Shown one piece after another: positions 43,848 to 53,038 of a stretch of 64,000 nucleotides of DNA. Position numbers and translations under genes: made by a program. This DNA is from Clostridium_AT stratigraminis. GTDB lineage: Bacteria > Bacillota > Clostridia > Clostridiales > Clostridiaceae. Positions within the stretch are counted from its first letter, which is position 1. Each line of letters begins with the position of its first letter. The stretch is taken from positions 1 to 64,000 of the forward strand of contig NZ_JBJHZZ010000002.1 in assembly GCF_045310675.1 (NCBI RefSeq), read 5' to 3'. The notes beneath the pieces are model-generated. The model had not been told where the DNA came from, did not search any database, and was given only the letters and a program-made list of their open reading frames with translations.

Positions 43848-46283
43848 ATGTTAAGGTGGAAAAATTCAAGAAAACTTATAACTGCTCTTCTTTCGGCTTC
43901 AATGCTTGTCTTAAATGTACAACCTATGTTTTCAGGTAATGGTACTACAAAAGCTGCTGCACAAACACCAGAGGAAGAAGCTGCGGCTATCGTTGCAAAT
44001 ATGACTCTAGAAGAAAAGGTTGGTCAAATGTTTATGCCGGATTTCAGAACCTGGAATGGCAGTGACTTCACTGTGTATAATGACGAGGTTGGAAATATTA
44101 TTAAGCAGTACCATCTTGGAGGAGTAATATTATTTGCAAATAATGTTAAAACCACAGATGCATCTGTAAGACTTATGGACGGCCTGCAGAGTGCTGCACC
44201 TGTCATGCAAAATACAGGGGCTAAAATCCCATTAATTACTACTATCGATCAGGAAGGCGGATCCATTGTAAGACTGGGTCAAGGGACGGTTATGCCTGGG
44301 AATATGGCTTTAGGGGCTACCAATGACCCTCAGGAAGCCTACAAGGTTGGAAAAGCAACTGGCGAAGAATTGAAAGCTATAGGTATAAATGTAGATTTTG
44401 CACCGGATCTTGACTGTAATATAAATCCTTTTAATCCTGTCATCGGTGTAAGATCCTTTGGAGGAGACCCAAACCTTGTTGCTAAAATGGGAACGGCCTA
44501 TATAAATGGGCTTCATGATGCTGGTGTAGGTGCTACAGGAAAGCATTTTCCAGGCCATGGGGACACTTCAACTGATTCTCACCTTGGAATACCTGTAGTA
44601 ACACACGATTTAGCAACAGTTCACAACTTAGACTTAGTACCTTTCCAGACTGCAATTAATAATGGAATTGACATGATTATGACAGCACACGTTGTATTCC
44701 CTGCAGTTGATAATTCCACAGTAATTTCTTCTAAAGATGGCAGCACTGTTAATGTGCCTGCTACACTTTCACATAAAGTATTAACTGACTTGCTTAGAAC
44801 TGAAATGGGCTTTAAAGGTGTTATTACAACTGATGCCATGAACATGGGAGCTATTACACAAAACTTCGGGGATGTACAAGCATCAATAATGGCTATAGAG
44901 GCGGGTACTGACATTTTGCTTATGCCTGCTGCAGTTACAAAGACAAGCGAAATAGGAAATCTTGATAAAGTATTTAAGGGAGTTATTAATGCAGTAAATA
45001 ATGGCGAAATTTCAGTTTCGAGAATAAATGAATCAGCTCAAAGGATTATTGCTTTAAAAATTAAAAGAGGTATTTATAATCCAGCGGGCAACACAGACAA
45101 CAGAACAACTGACCAGAAGGTTTCAGATGCACTTGCTATAGTTGGTTCTGCTGAGCATAAGGCAATTGAAACTGAAGCTTCAAATAGAGCCATTACTTTA
45201 GTTAAAAATGATAATAATATGCTGCCCTTTAACTTGAAAAATAATGAGACTGTTGCAATATTTACTCCACTATCTGACAGAACTACTCTTTTGGTAAATT
45301 CAATGGAGGAAGTATTTAAGGCAAGAAATATTACTGGTGTTACTATTAAGTCCTTTACATATACCAGCAGTACAGTTTCGGCAGCTATGAAAAGTGCTAT
45401 AGACAGCGCAAATTATGTAATTTTAGGCACCTATGGTTATGATGCAAATAGTACTACACCAGGCTACAACTTCTATACTCAATTTACGAGGAATGTAATT
45501 TCCTATAATTCAACTAGTAAAAATGTACCACTTGTAGCACTTTCCATGGTTAACCCCTATGATATTATGTCTATACCAAATGTAGGCGCTTATATAGCTA
45601 CCTACGGCAGATACGCTAACCAGCCAAATCTTGTATCTGGTATAAGAGCTATCTTTGGCCTCATAAATCCAAGTGGAAAGCTGCCTACAGACATACCTGA
45701 TGGAGTAGCTGGCTACAACAATAAAACCTATATTTATAAGACTGGTTTTGGTTTAAGTTATCCCATGGCAGTTAATGAGACCTTAAGCAATACCTCCTTA
45801 GAAAGAAATCAGACTGCCAGCATAAATTTAACTGCAGCTTATTTAAACGGGACTTCTCTTGACCTTTCAAAGGCAGTGATTAGCTATACTTCCTCGAATC
45901 CAGAAGTAGCTTCGGTGGAAAAGGGAGTAGTAACAGCTAAAAATACCGGAACTGCTGATATTTATACCTCAATTACATTTGACGGAGTGACAGCTGAGTC
46001 TAATAAAATTACAGTTGTGGTAACTACAAGCTTTGATTCCATTAATAGGTTGATGAAGGATTATATAACTAATGGAAAGCTTTCCGGAGCATTAATACCT
46101 CAATTAAATAATAGTATAGAGCAAGCTGAAAATTTCTATAAAGATAATAAATTAGATCAAGCTAAGAAGCATATGGAGGATTTCATAAAGCATCTTAACA
46201 ATCCTCCTATGAGTGATAACATTTCTAAAGCAGCAAAAGATATCTTAAATTCCGATGCTAATGCTTTAGTAAAGAGCTGGTAA
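43848..46283 (+). CDS. Secreted GH3 beta-N-acetylhexosaminidase (NagZ-like)
   Basis: 811 residues. A signal peptide (ITALLSASMLVLNVQPMFS) is followed by a GH3 TIM barrel: MTLEEKVGQMFMPDF, TTIDQEGGSIVRLG, FAPDLDCN, GKHFPGHGDTSTDSH (NagZ-type loop with the Asp-His dyad, Lys232-His233) and VITTDAMNMGAI with nucleophile Asp329. A second alpha/beta domain (ITLVKNDNNMLPF, VPLVALSMVNPYD) follows, then a Big_2-like Ig module (ISYTSSNPEVASVEKGVVTAKNTGTADI) and a helical C-terminal tail. It should release N-acetylhexosamine from peptidoglycan or surface glycans outside the cell. It is followed by a terminator and a CWB2 gene. Confidence 0.9.
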   Translation: MLRWKNSRKLITALLSASMLVLNVQPMFSGNGTTKAAAQTPEEEAAAIVANMTLEEKVGQMFMPDFRTWNGSDFTVYNDEVGNIIKQYHLGGVILFANNVKTTDASVRLMDGLQSAAPVMQNTGAKIPLITTIDQEGGSIVRLGQGTVMPGNMALGATNDPQEAYKVGKATGEELKAIGINVDFAPDLDCNINPFNPVIGVRSFGGDPNLVAKMGTAYINGLHDAGVGATGKHFPGHGDTSTDSHLGIPVVTHDLATVHNLDLVPFQTAINNGIDMIMTAHVVFPAVDNSTVISSKDGSTVNVPATLSHKVLTDLLRTEMGFKGVITTDAMNMGAITQNFGDVQASIMAIEAGTDILLMPAAVTKTSEIGNLDKVFKGVINAVNNGEISVSRINESAQRIIALKIKRGIYNPAGNTDNRTTDQKVSDALAIVGSAEHKAIETEASNRAITLVKNDNNMLPFNLKNNETVAIFTPLSDRTTLLVNSMEEVFKARNITGVTIKSFTYTSSTVSAAMKSAIDSANYVILGTYGYDANSTTPGYNFYTQFTRNVISYNSTSKNVPLVALSMVNPYDIMSIPNVGAYIATYGRYANQPNLVSGIRAIFGLINPSGKLPTDIPDGVAGYNNKTYIYKTGFGLSYPMAVNETLSNTSLERNQTASINLTAAYLNGTSLDLSKAVISYTSSNPEVASVEKGVVTAKNTGTADIYTSITFDGVTAESNKITVVVTTSFDSINRLMKDYITNGKLSGALIPQLNNSIEQAENFYKDNKLDQAKKHMEDFIKHLNNPPMSDNISKAAKDILNSDANALVKSW

Positions 46284-46289
46284 TATACC

Positions 46290-46325
46290 TGTGGCAGGGG
46301 AGGTTTCTCCTGCCACATTTTTTCT
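46290..46325 (+). terminator. Terminator of the GH3 gene; repeat copy 2
   Basis: TGTGGCAGG (46290-46298) with GAG pairs with CTCCTGCCACA (46307-46317), followed by TTTTTTTC. It shares GGCAGGRGA and TTTCTCCTGCCAC words with the palindromes at 43660 and 59564. Confidence 0.85.
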
Positions 46326-46345
46326 TCCTAATTTTATGTAAAATA

Positions 46346-46354
46346 TGCTATAAT
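46346..46354 (+). promoter_or_regulatory. Extended -10 promoter of the second CWB2 paralogue
   Basis: TGCTATAAT (46346-46354) is an extended -10 element about 40 bases before the start of the CWB2 gene at 46394. No good -35 is seen. Confidence 0.5.
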
Positions 46355-46393
46355 ATAGGAACTAAGTTTATAATCAGAAAGAAGGGTATATAA

Positions 46394-47800
46394 ATGAGGA
46401 ATGCAAAAAGATTAATTGCGGCTGCAATTGTAAGTTGTATGGTTTTTAGTCCAGTACTTCCTGTTAACAAGGTATTTGCAGCAGATGCTTCGCAAAGTAC
46501 AAGGCTTTACGGTGCTGACAGGTATCATACAGCCATAGCAGTTGCAAGAGCAAATTGGACAAGCTCTGATTATGCTGTTATTACATGTGGCACTAACTTC
46601 CCAGATGCACTTTGTGCTGCACCGTTAGCAAAGGCTTATGATGCTCCAACAATTTTAACAGCTCCAAAGGGCCTAGACCCAGATGTAATTACTTTACTAA
46701 AGGATCTAAAGGTTAAAAATGTATTTATAGTTGGTGGAACTGGTGTAGTAACAGTAAATGTTGAAAATCAGTTAAAGGCACTTAGTATTAAAATAACTAG
46801 ACTATCCGGAAGTGATAGATTTGGAACCTCAGCAGCTGTAGCAGCAGCACTAAAATCAAAATTAGGAACTATAACTAATATAGCAGTTGCTCCTGGTGCT
46901 AATTTCCCTGATGCCTTATCAATTTCATCTATAGCAGCAAACTTAGGTATGCCAATACTTTTAACGAACAAGTACAGTATACCAAGCCAAATTTCATCCT
47001 TTGTAAAAGCTAACCCAATAGCACAAACTTATGTAGTTGGCGGTATTGGAGTTATTACTGACTCTGTAAAAAACACTCTTCCAAATGCAAAAAGATTAGG
47101 CGGTGTAAATAGATTTGGAACAAATGCTGCTGTTTTAAGTGAATTTAAGAGCATACTTAATTACAACACTATTTATGTAGCAAATGCAGATGGTCCAAAA
47201 GGGAACGAATTTGCTGATGCTTTAACAGGTGCACCTGTAGCTGCAAAAACAGCTTCACCAGTGGTTCTAGTTTATAAAGCACTAGATGCTTCCTTGGCCG
47301 ATGTTATAAATCCAAGTATTATGGGAAATACAAAGGTTGTAGCACTTGGGGGAAGTGCAGTTGTTCCTGATTCAATTGTAACTCAGGTTGTAAGTAAGAT
47401 TGCAGCTCCTGCCCTAAAATCAGTTAGCTTAAAGAATACAGCTGCTAATGTAACTATTAACGGAGTGATAACTGAGCCTGCCGCTGCAGGTGGAACCGGT
47501 AAAATTGAATTTGTAATTCCAGCAGCAGTTCAAAAGGTTGATTCAGGCAGTGCTGTATTGTCACAAGATTTAATGAATGCTGCTCTAACCTCTAGCAAGG
47601 TTAATTTCATGGTTAATAAAATTGGAAAAGCTGATAACTTTGGTAACATAATATTTAATGCAATGACTGTAGCAGGCTACAATCCTAGTGATGGAGTACT
47701 AACTTCAAATATAAAGACTATATTAGATGGTGCACAATTAACCTTAACTGATAATTCAGGAAGCGTTAAAAAATATACTTTAGTTATTACAATAAAGTAG
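46394..47800 (+). CDS. Cell-wall-binding protein with three CWB2 repeats (paralogue)
   Basis: 468 residues, a close paralogue of the protein at 37941 along its whole length. The signal peptide is followed by STRLYGADRYHTAIAVARANW, TNFPDALCAAPLAKA, VFIVGGTGVVT; TRLSGSDRFGTSAAVA, ANFPDALSISSIA; and KRLGGVNRFGTNAAVL, NEFADALTGAPVA. The unrecognised C-terminal domain starts LKSVSLKNTAANVTINGVI and ends KKYTLVITIK, as in the paralogue. Between the two copies lie the propeller protein, the GYWKNH protein and the GH3 enzyme, so the pair probably arose by duplication. Expected role: attachment to anionic wall polymer, with the C-terminal domain carrying out a surface function still unknown. Confidence 0.9.
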   Translation: MRNAKRLIAAAIVSCMVFSPVLPVNKVFAADASQSTRLYGADRYHTAIAVARANWTSSDYAVITCGTNFPDALCAAPLAKAYDAPTILTAPKGLDPDVITLLKDLKVKNVFIVGGTGVVTVNVENQLKALSIKITRLSGSDRFGTSAAVAAALKSKLGTITNIAVAPGANFPDALSISSIAANLGMPILLTNKYSIPSQISSFVKANPIAQTYVVGGIGVITDSVKNTLPNAKRLGGVNRFGTNAAVLSEFKSILNYNTIYVANADGPKGNEFADALTGAPVAAKTASPVVLVYKALDASLADVINPSIMGNTKVVALGGSAVVPDSIVTQVVSKIAAPALKSVSLKNTAANVTINGVITEPAAAGGTGKIEFVIPAAVQKVDSGSAVLSQDLMNAALTSSKVNFMVNKIGKADNFGNIIFNAMTVAGYNPSDGVLTSNIKTILDGAQLTLTDNSGSVKKYTLVITIK

Positions 47801-47807
47801 CTATTTT

Positions 47808-47838
47808 ATCCCCTGATTTTCCAGGGGATATTATTTTA
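47808..47838 (+). terminator. Terminator after the CWB2 gene
   Basis: ATCCCCTG (47808-47815) pairs with CAGGGGAT (47822-47829), followed by ATTATTTTA; a modest T-run. Confidence 0.7.
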
Positions 47839-47859
47839 CTTAAAATTAGGAGAAGGATC

Positions 47860-48879
47860 ATGAGGAAAAAGAAAAATTATATTTTTTTAGGCTTATCTGC
47901 CTTCTTTTTACTAATTGCAATTTTAACAATTTTCATTTTTAGTACTCCAAGGTTTCCTAGTAAATCATCCTCTGCCTTGGATGCCCTGGAAAAGGTTAAA
48001 GCTGCATCAGGTAATGGAGAGCTCCTGCTTAATAATGAGGATACAAACGCACTAATTAATTTATATTTTAAAAATAAGCTTAGCAGCGGGGCCTTAAAAG
48101 TAAAGGAAATTTATTCTGATATAGAGGGCAATAATATTTCATTATTCCTTCCATTTACCATTAATAAGATAAGCTTAACCTTAAGCACAAAGGGGACACT
48201 CTCTTATGAAAATAATAAATATATTTATAAATTAGCTTCAATTAAGCTAGGAAAGCTTCCCTTACCTAAAGGGCTTTTGTTTTCCATAGCAAAAAAATAT
48301 AGCAGCAGCAGCCTAAGTATTACAAATGGAGAAATTCAGCTTAGAAATATTCTGCCGCTTAAAATAAGCGCACTTACTGTTAAGGATAATTTGCTCTTAG
48401 TGAGTATTGTAACTAGTAAGGAAAATTCAAATACTACTCAAAAAGGCTGGAATAATAGTTCTAGTAATATAGTTACAGAATTATTTAAGAATATGCTAAA
48501 TATTGATACTGTAAACAATACCTCTAGTGGTACAAATAGCTCTAGTAATGTTAGTAGTAGCAATAATGCAAATAATAGTACACCAAAATCATCTCCAGAA
48601 GCTGAAAATAATAAGAAGTTAAAGTTATTAAATAGTCAACTGATTTTAGCTGCTTCTTCACTTAAGTCTATACAGGAAATTAAGGCTATGACCATGATGG
48701 AGACAGCAGTTCAAAAGGCAATTAGTAATCCTTCCTATAATTTTTCAGCTGATATTACAGAAACTAAAAAGTACTATAACACACTTACAAAAGAGCAGAA
48801 AACACATATTAAACAGGCTATACTCTCTAATGTGGATATACAAAATGCTATGGATTTACAGGCTGTGATAACTAAATAA
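47860..48879 (+). CDS. YpmS/DUF2140-like membrane-anchored protein
   Basis: 339 residues. One N-terminal membrane segment (YIFLGLSAFFLLIAILTIFIF) is followed by an extracellular part. NGELLLNNEDTNALINLYFKNKL, then FTINKISLTLSTKGTLSYENNKYIYKLASIKLGKLPLPKGLL resembles YpmS (DUF2140) of Bacillus, a family of membrane-anchored beta-barrel-like domains of unknown function. Residues 195-245 are a Ser/Asn-rich linker, and a helical C-terminal part (SLKSIQEIKAMTMMETAVQKAI) follows, which is not in YpmS. ATG 47860 follows AGGAGAAGG. The preceding CWB2 gene is only 59 bases away, so read-through is possible. Confidence 0.6.
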   Translation: MRKKKNYIFLGLSAFFLLIAILTIFIFSTPRFPSKSSSALDALEKVKAASGNGELLLNNEDTNALINLYFKNKLSSGALKVKEIYSDIEGNNISLFLPFTINKISLTLSTKGTLSYENNKYIYKLASIKLGKLPLPKGLLFSIAKKYSSSSLSITNGEIQLRNILPLKISALTVKDNLLLVSIVTSKENSNTTQKGWNNSSSNIVTELFKNMLNIDTVNNTSSGTNSSSNVSSSNNANNSTPKSSPEAENNKKLKLLNSQLILAASSLKSIQEIKAMTMMETAVQKAISNPSYNFSADITETKKYYNTLTKEQKTHIKQAILSNVDIQNAMDLQAVITK

Positions 48880-48989
48880 AATTTAACATTAAGTTCCTAA
48901 TAAACTTCAAGAAACTTTACAACTTATATATTTTCGACAAATAAATAAAACAATTTTTGATTAATGGGCTAATTTGCTAATAGTAGTAG

Positions 48990-49018
48990 TTAACTTATAT
49001 AGGCTGATTTGATATAAT
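48990..49018 (+). promoter_or_regulatory. Promoter of the unknown gene at 49056
   Basis: TTAACT (48990-48995) and TATAAT (49013-49018) are 17 bases apart, with TGA just before the -10. Confidence 0.6.
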
Positions 49019-49055
49019 TTAGTTGAACTATATTAAAATTTGACGAGGTATGACG

Positions 49056-50543
49056 ATGGGCGAAATAAAATACCAATTGGGAGTTAATAATGAATTAATT
49101 ACTTCTGTAGTTAATTTAAAGGAAATTAGTACAAGCTCTATAATTAATAAGTGCATTAGTTTATATTTTGAAAAAAATAATGAGGAACTAAAGTTAGCTA
49201 TTAAAAATATTGGCAGTGAGAGTATTGTGCTAAATAAATTGAACCTGGAATTATTTTCAACTAGGGATTATAAGAAAACTGATATTGTTATAAATCCAAA
49301 GACAGTTTATGAAAAGATAAGCAGTGTACATATTGATAAAGTAAGCGAAGGGGAAAGAATAGAATCCTATCTATTTGAAACCTTAATAGATAATGAAAAT
49401 AATAATAGTAGATTTTTTGGCTTCTTAGGCTCTAGATACTCTAAAAATACTATAGAAAATGTATTAAATAAAAATGAGCTTCATGCAGAGGCAGTATATA
49501 ATTTTATAAGGTATGAATTAAAGCCTGAGGAAGAGCTTAGGCTGGATTCTCTATATATTGCAGAAGGTCAGGATATTTTTTCCCTATTTAATAGCTTCAT
49601 GGACAAAATGCTTATTTATACTGATTTGAGAAGTAATAATAATATGAAAGCAAAATTAGAAGATTCAAATGCATATAGCATCTTATATACTTATAAGGTA
49701 AATAGCAGCACCCTAAAAATAGATAATAAGCCCGTATATGTTAAAGTAAACAAAAAGAAGCTTTATGCAGTGGATATCTCCACTGAAGAAGGAAGAAATA
49801 AAGTTTTCTCCAATGCTAATGCAGTTATTAGTAAAGTAAATTTACTAGATATAAATGGCATAGGACAATACATAAGCATAATAGAGGAAAATAAGCTTTT
49901 TAATGCCCATTATGAATTATATAAGTTATTAACCTTTATTAAGAGCCAATTAGAGAAAAATGGATTTTTCTCTAATGACTATGCTCTAGGCTTATTAAAT
50001 TCTAAGGTTACTGTAGAAAATAGAATATTTGAATTTGAGGAACACAAGGGTTTGTTTAGCCAATTAACCAAAAAGGATAATAATTATATAAATTATGACT
50101 TTTTCTTTAAGCTTCTTATGCAAAGAATTATTACCTACAGCTATAAAAGCTTCTCCTCTAATAATAAAAAAATTAATGAGCTTATGACTGTTATCCTTAC
50201 AGGTGCTAATATTAATTTTTTAGCAAATAAAAATCTACTTACAATGGCTTTAGATATAGGAAACAATTTCACTGTTATACCCTATGTAGGAAGAAGCAAG
50301 ATATTTGGTTTACTCCTGACAGGAGCTGAAAACATGTATCTAGCAGTATTTAATTTTGATAATAAGAGTACAAAATTCTATTGCGATTTAGAAAGTCAAT
50401 CCTATTTTCAAGAGGCTGATGGTGTAGCTACTGAAGTCTATTCAGACAATGATTATCTTATTTCTGATGGAAAGTTGTATATAAGAAATGTACCTTCAAT
50501 GGATTGCTGCTTGTTTAAGAAGGCCTTAAACAAAACCGCATAA
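49056..50543 (+). CDS. Unrecognised protein with weak GH36-like ends
   Basis: 495 residues from ATG 49056, seven bases after GAGG; an ATG at 49050 is too close. No signal peptide or membrane segment. The first 190 residues look like a beta-supersandwich ending in EAVYNFIRYELKPEEELRLDSLYIAEGQDIFSLFNSFMDKM, a pattern seen at the end of the N-terminal domain of alpha-galactosidases (GH36). The last 90 residues (MYLAVFNFDNKSTKFYCDLES, RNVPSMDCCLFKKAL) resemble their C-terminal beta domain. The central catalytic barrel is reduced to about 150 residues, and no Asp-containing catalytic motif is found. It may be a degenerate, non-catalytic relative; this is only a suggestion. It stands between surface genes and the EPS regulators. 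Confidence 0.4.
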   Translation: MGEIKYQLGVNNELITSVVNLKEISTSSIINKCISLYFEKNNEELKLAIKNIGSESIVLNKLNLELFSTRDYKKTDIVINPKTVYEKISSVHIDKVSEGERIESYLFETLIDNENNNSRFFGFLGSRYSKNTIENVLNKNELHAEAVYNFIRYELKPEEELRLDSLYIAEGQDIFSLFNSFMDKMLIYTDLRSNNNMKAKLEDSNAYSILYTYKVNSSTLKIDNKPVYVKVNKKKLYAVDISTEEGRNKVFSNANAVISKVNLLDINGIGQYISIIEENKLFNAHYELYKLLTFIKSQLEKNGFFSNDYALGLLNSKVTVENRIFEFEEHKGLFSQLTKKDNNYINYDFFFKLLMQRIITYSYKSFSSNNKKINELMTVILTGANINFLANKNLLTMALDIGNNFTVIPYVGRSKIFGLLLTGAENMYLAVFNFDNKSTKFYCDLESQSYFQEADGVATEVYSDNDYLISDGKLYIRNVPSMDCCLFKKALNKTA

Positions 50544-50553
50544 CTATTTATAT

Positions 50554-50579
50554 AAAGGTATCTAATTGGATACCTTTTT
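50554..50579 (+). terminator. Terminator after the unknown gene
   Basis: AAAGGTATC (50554-50562) pairs with GATACCTTT (50569-50577), followed by TTG and a further T-rich stretch. Confidence 0.8.
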
Positions 50580-50680
50580 GCATTTTTACATATTTTATGT
50601 GAAAAATCTTTAAAATCCGACAATTTTATTATATAATAAAAGTTGGTTATATGTAATATTGAATGCTTAGGAGGAAGGCA

Positions 50681-51361
50681 ATGGAATTAATTGAGTATTT
50701 AAATATTTTAAAGAAGAGATGGACTTTAATTGTTGTAATTACTTTAGCTGCTGCTTTAATTAGCGGCATAGTAAGTTATTTTATAATAAAGCCGACTTAT
50801 AAAGCAGATATATCAGTTATAATACAAAAGGAAACAAGTACAGATGCTTCAAAAAGCCCATCAATGAGCTACAATGATGTTATGATGTATCAGCAGCTTG
50901 TAAAAACCTATAGTGAATTTGTTAAATCAAGAACTGTAGCTGAAGATGTAATTCAAAACTTAAATTTAAAGCTAAGCACTGATCAGCTTCAAAGTATGGT
51001 AACAGCAGCTCCACAGGGAACTACAGAGTTTTTAACTATAACTGTTAAATCAAAGGACCCAAAAGAAGCCATGGATATAGCTAATCAACTAGCAATATCC
51101 TTAAAAGATGTAAGTAAGAATGTAACAAAATCCGATAATGTTGGAATATTGGACAAGGCTCAGCTTCCGGTTTCTCCAGACAGCCCGAAGACAAAGCTTA
51201 ATATAGCAATTGCCTTTTTACTTGGATTAATGGTTTCAGTAGGAGTGGTATTTTTAATAGAATACTTGGATAATACCATTAAGACTTCTGAGGAAGTGGA
51301 AAAGCTTATAGGTATTCCGGTTATTGGGACAATCCCTTTTGTTACAGAAGTTGAAAAATAA
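50681..51361 (+). CDS. Polysaccharide chain-length regulator / BY-kinase modulator (Wzz, CpsC/YveK type)
   Basis: 226 residues from ATG 50681 after AGGAGGAAGG. The start MELIEYLNILKKRWTLIVVITLAAALISGIVSYFII gives the first membrane segment with the typical Wzz N-terminus. The extracellular helical part contains YKADISVIIQKETS and MMYQQLVKTYSEFVKSRTV, and the second segment (LNIAIAFLLGLMVSVGVVFLIEYLDNTI) is preceded by the Pro-rich AQLPVSPDSPKTK. In Gram-positive bacteria this protein activates the adjacent kinase and sets polymer length. It is the first gene of a three-gene operon and belongs functionally with the Wzx/Wzy genes some 30 kb upstream. Confidence 0.9.
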   Translation: MELIEYLNILKKRWTLIVVITLAAALISGIVSYFIIKPTYKADISVIIQKETSTDASKSPSMSYNDVMMYQQLVKTYSEFVKSRTVAEDVIQNLNLKLSTDQLQSMVTAAPQGTTEFLTITVKSKDPKEAMDIANQLAISLKDVSKNVTKSDNVGILDKAQLPVSPDSPKTKLNIAIAFLLGLMVSVGVVFLIEYLDNTIKTSEEVEKLIGIPVIGTIPFVTEVEK

Positions 51362-51373
51362 TGAGGTGAACGT

Positions 51374-52042
51374 ATGCTGAATGATATGATTTCAATAAAG
51401 AATCCTAAATCCCAAGCTGCTGAGGCTTTTAGGACACTTCGAACTAACATACAATTTTCTTCTCTTGATGAGGAATTAAGAACTATAGTAATTACCTCCA
51501 CACAACCTGGAGAAGGCAAGAGTACAGTTATTTCTAATCTTGGAATAACCATGGCTCAAAGTGGTAAGAAGGTACTTTTAATAGATTGCGATCTTAGAAA
51601 ACCTACTATTCATAAGAAGCTTGGAATAACCAATCAGGACGGGTTAACAACTCTATTAGCTAAAGAAAAAAGCTTTCTTGAGGCAGTAAGAACTACTAAT
51701 ATTAACAATTTCTTTGTGTTAACCAGCGGGCCTATTCCTCCAAATCCAGCTGAACTTTTAGGCAGTAAAAAAATGAGAGCTTTAATTGAGGAACTTAAAG
51801 GGCAGTTTGATGTTATTTTATTTGATGCTCCACCTGTCTTAGCTGTTACAGATGCTCAGATTTTAGCTACTTATTGTGATGGCGTAGTTTTTGTAGCTAG
51901 CTTTGGACAAGCTGAAAAACAGGCTTTAGTTACTGCTAAGGAATTAATAAATAAAGTAGGCGGCAAGCTCATAGGAGTAGTAATTAATAAAATCCCTAAT
52001 AATTCAAGGTCCTATTATTATTATAATTATGATTATAAATAA
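51374..52042 (+). CDS. Bacterial tyrosine kinase (CpsD/YwqD type)
   Basis: 222 residues. The Walker A motif TSTQPGEGKSTV (near 41-52), Walker A' VLLIDCDLRKPTIHKKLG and Walker B FDVILFDAPPVLAVTDA are the signature of BY-kinases. The C-terminal tail SYYYYNYDYK is the tyrosine cluster that is autophosphorylated in trans. With the CpsC-type partner just upstream it forms a complete kinase that controls polymer assembly, and the phosphatase behind it reverses the modification. ATG 51374 is 13 bases after the preceding stop, with GAGGTG as ribosome site. Confidence 0.93.
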   Translation: MLNDMISIKNPKSQAAEAFRTLRTNIQFSSLDEELRTIVITSTQPGEGKSTVISNLGITMAQSGKKVLLIDCDLRKPTIHKKLGITNQDGLTTLLAKEKSFLEAVRTTNINNFFVLTSGPIPPNPAELLGSKKMRALIEELKGQFDVILFDAPPVLAVTDAQILATYCDGVVFVASFGQAEKQALVTAKELINKVGGKLIGVVINKIPNNSRSYYYYNYDYK

Positions 52043-52063
52043 AGTTCACAGGAGTGAAATTTA

Positions 52064-52831
52064 ATGATAGATTTTCACAGTCACATTCTACCCTACCTTG
52101 ATGATGGCTCTAAAAATTATGACATGTCCTTTGACATGCTGAAATCCGCAGCTGAGGAAGGCACGGAATTTATATGTGCTACTTCACATTTTATACCAGA
52201 GGAATTGGAGCAGAATAAGAAGCATTACTATGAAAGGCTTGAAAGCATAATAAACCTTTCTAAGAATAAGAATATTTCTATTAATATTCTTCCAGGCCTT
52301 GAATTGTATTTGCACCCTGATCTACCAAAGTATTACAGCGAAAAAAGGATATGGGGCATTAATTTAACCCCATATGTTTTAATAGAACTACCTATGCAGC
52401 AGTTCCCAATGTATACTGATGAAGTGTTTTATGAGCTTAGGCTCCAAGGAGCTATGCCTATAATTGCTCATCCAGAAAGAAACTTTAAAATAATGAAGGA
52501 TGAGGGTCTTCTTAAGAATCTCATAGAACAAGGAACCCTTGCACAGCTAAATGCAGGAAGCTTAACAGGCATCTATGGCAAGGATATTCAGACCTTTGCA
52601 TTGCATTTAGTAGAGAGAAACATGATCCATCTAATAGGCAGCGACGCCCATGATGATAAGCGCAGAACTACAAGGATTGCAGATGCTTTAGAAATAATTA
52701 AGTACAAGAATCCAGAGCTTTATGGGTGGATGGATGAAAATCAATATAAAATTATTGAAGGTAAAGAAGTTGATGTTTTAGATATAAAGCCAAACAAGAA
52801 GAAATTTAGTTTCTGGGGCTTAAGAAAATAA
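52064..52831 (+). CDS. Tyrosine-protein phosphatase, PHP type (CpsB/YwqE)
   Basis: 255 residues. The PHP fold begins MIDFHSHILPYLDDGSKNYDMS with the metal ligands His5 and His7. FICATSHFIPEE, ILPGLELYL, IIAHPERNFKI and LIGSDAHDDKRRTTRI supply the remaining metal-binding residues. Members remove phosphate from the BY-kinase tyrosine tail. A normal ribosome site (AGGAGTG) lies 21 bases behind the kinase stop. The operon is closed by a structured segment ending in a T-run at 52949. Confidence 0.92.
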   Translation: MIDFHSHILPYLDDGSKNYDMSFDMLKSAAEEGTEFICATSHFIPEELEQNKKHYYERLESIINLSKNKNISINILPGLELYLHPDLPKYYSEKRIWGINLTPYVLIELPMQQFPMYTDEVFYELRLQGAMPIIAHPERNFKIMKDEGLLKNLIEQGTLAQLNAGSLTGIYGKDIQTFALHLVERNMIHLIGSDAHDDKRRTTRIADALEIIKYKNPELYGWMDENQYKIIEGKEVDVLDIKPNKKKFSFWGLRK

Positions 52832-52845
52832 TTAAATATAATTAC

Positions 52846-52949
52846 ATACCCTGAAAAAGTTTATTTAAAGCCTATTTAATGAAGGTGGCTGCACTTCTCT
52901 TTTATTAAATATAACTTTGGCTGAATTTTACCTGCAGGGTATTTTTTTA
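52846..52949 (+). terminator. Long branched hairpin / candidate structured RNA
   Basis: ATACCCTG (52846-52853) pairs with CAGGGTAT (52935-52942), followed by TTTTTTTAT. Inside, AGTTTATTTAA near 52859 can pair with TTAAATATAACT near 52915, and AGCC (about 52870) with GGCT (about 52891). So the terminator stem closes an 80-base insert with its own helices, unlike ordinary terminators. It ends the tyrosine-kinase operon or is a regulatory RNA for the SGNH gene at 53039. Confidence 0.5.
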
Positions 52950-53038
52950 TAATTCTTAGGATATTGAAGGCATATATCTTTATGGTAAGGCTATTTTTAA
53001 CGCTTTACATAATTAGGGGATAGGGGGCAATTTAAATA

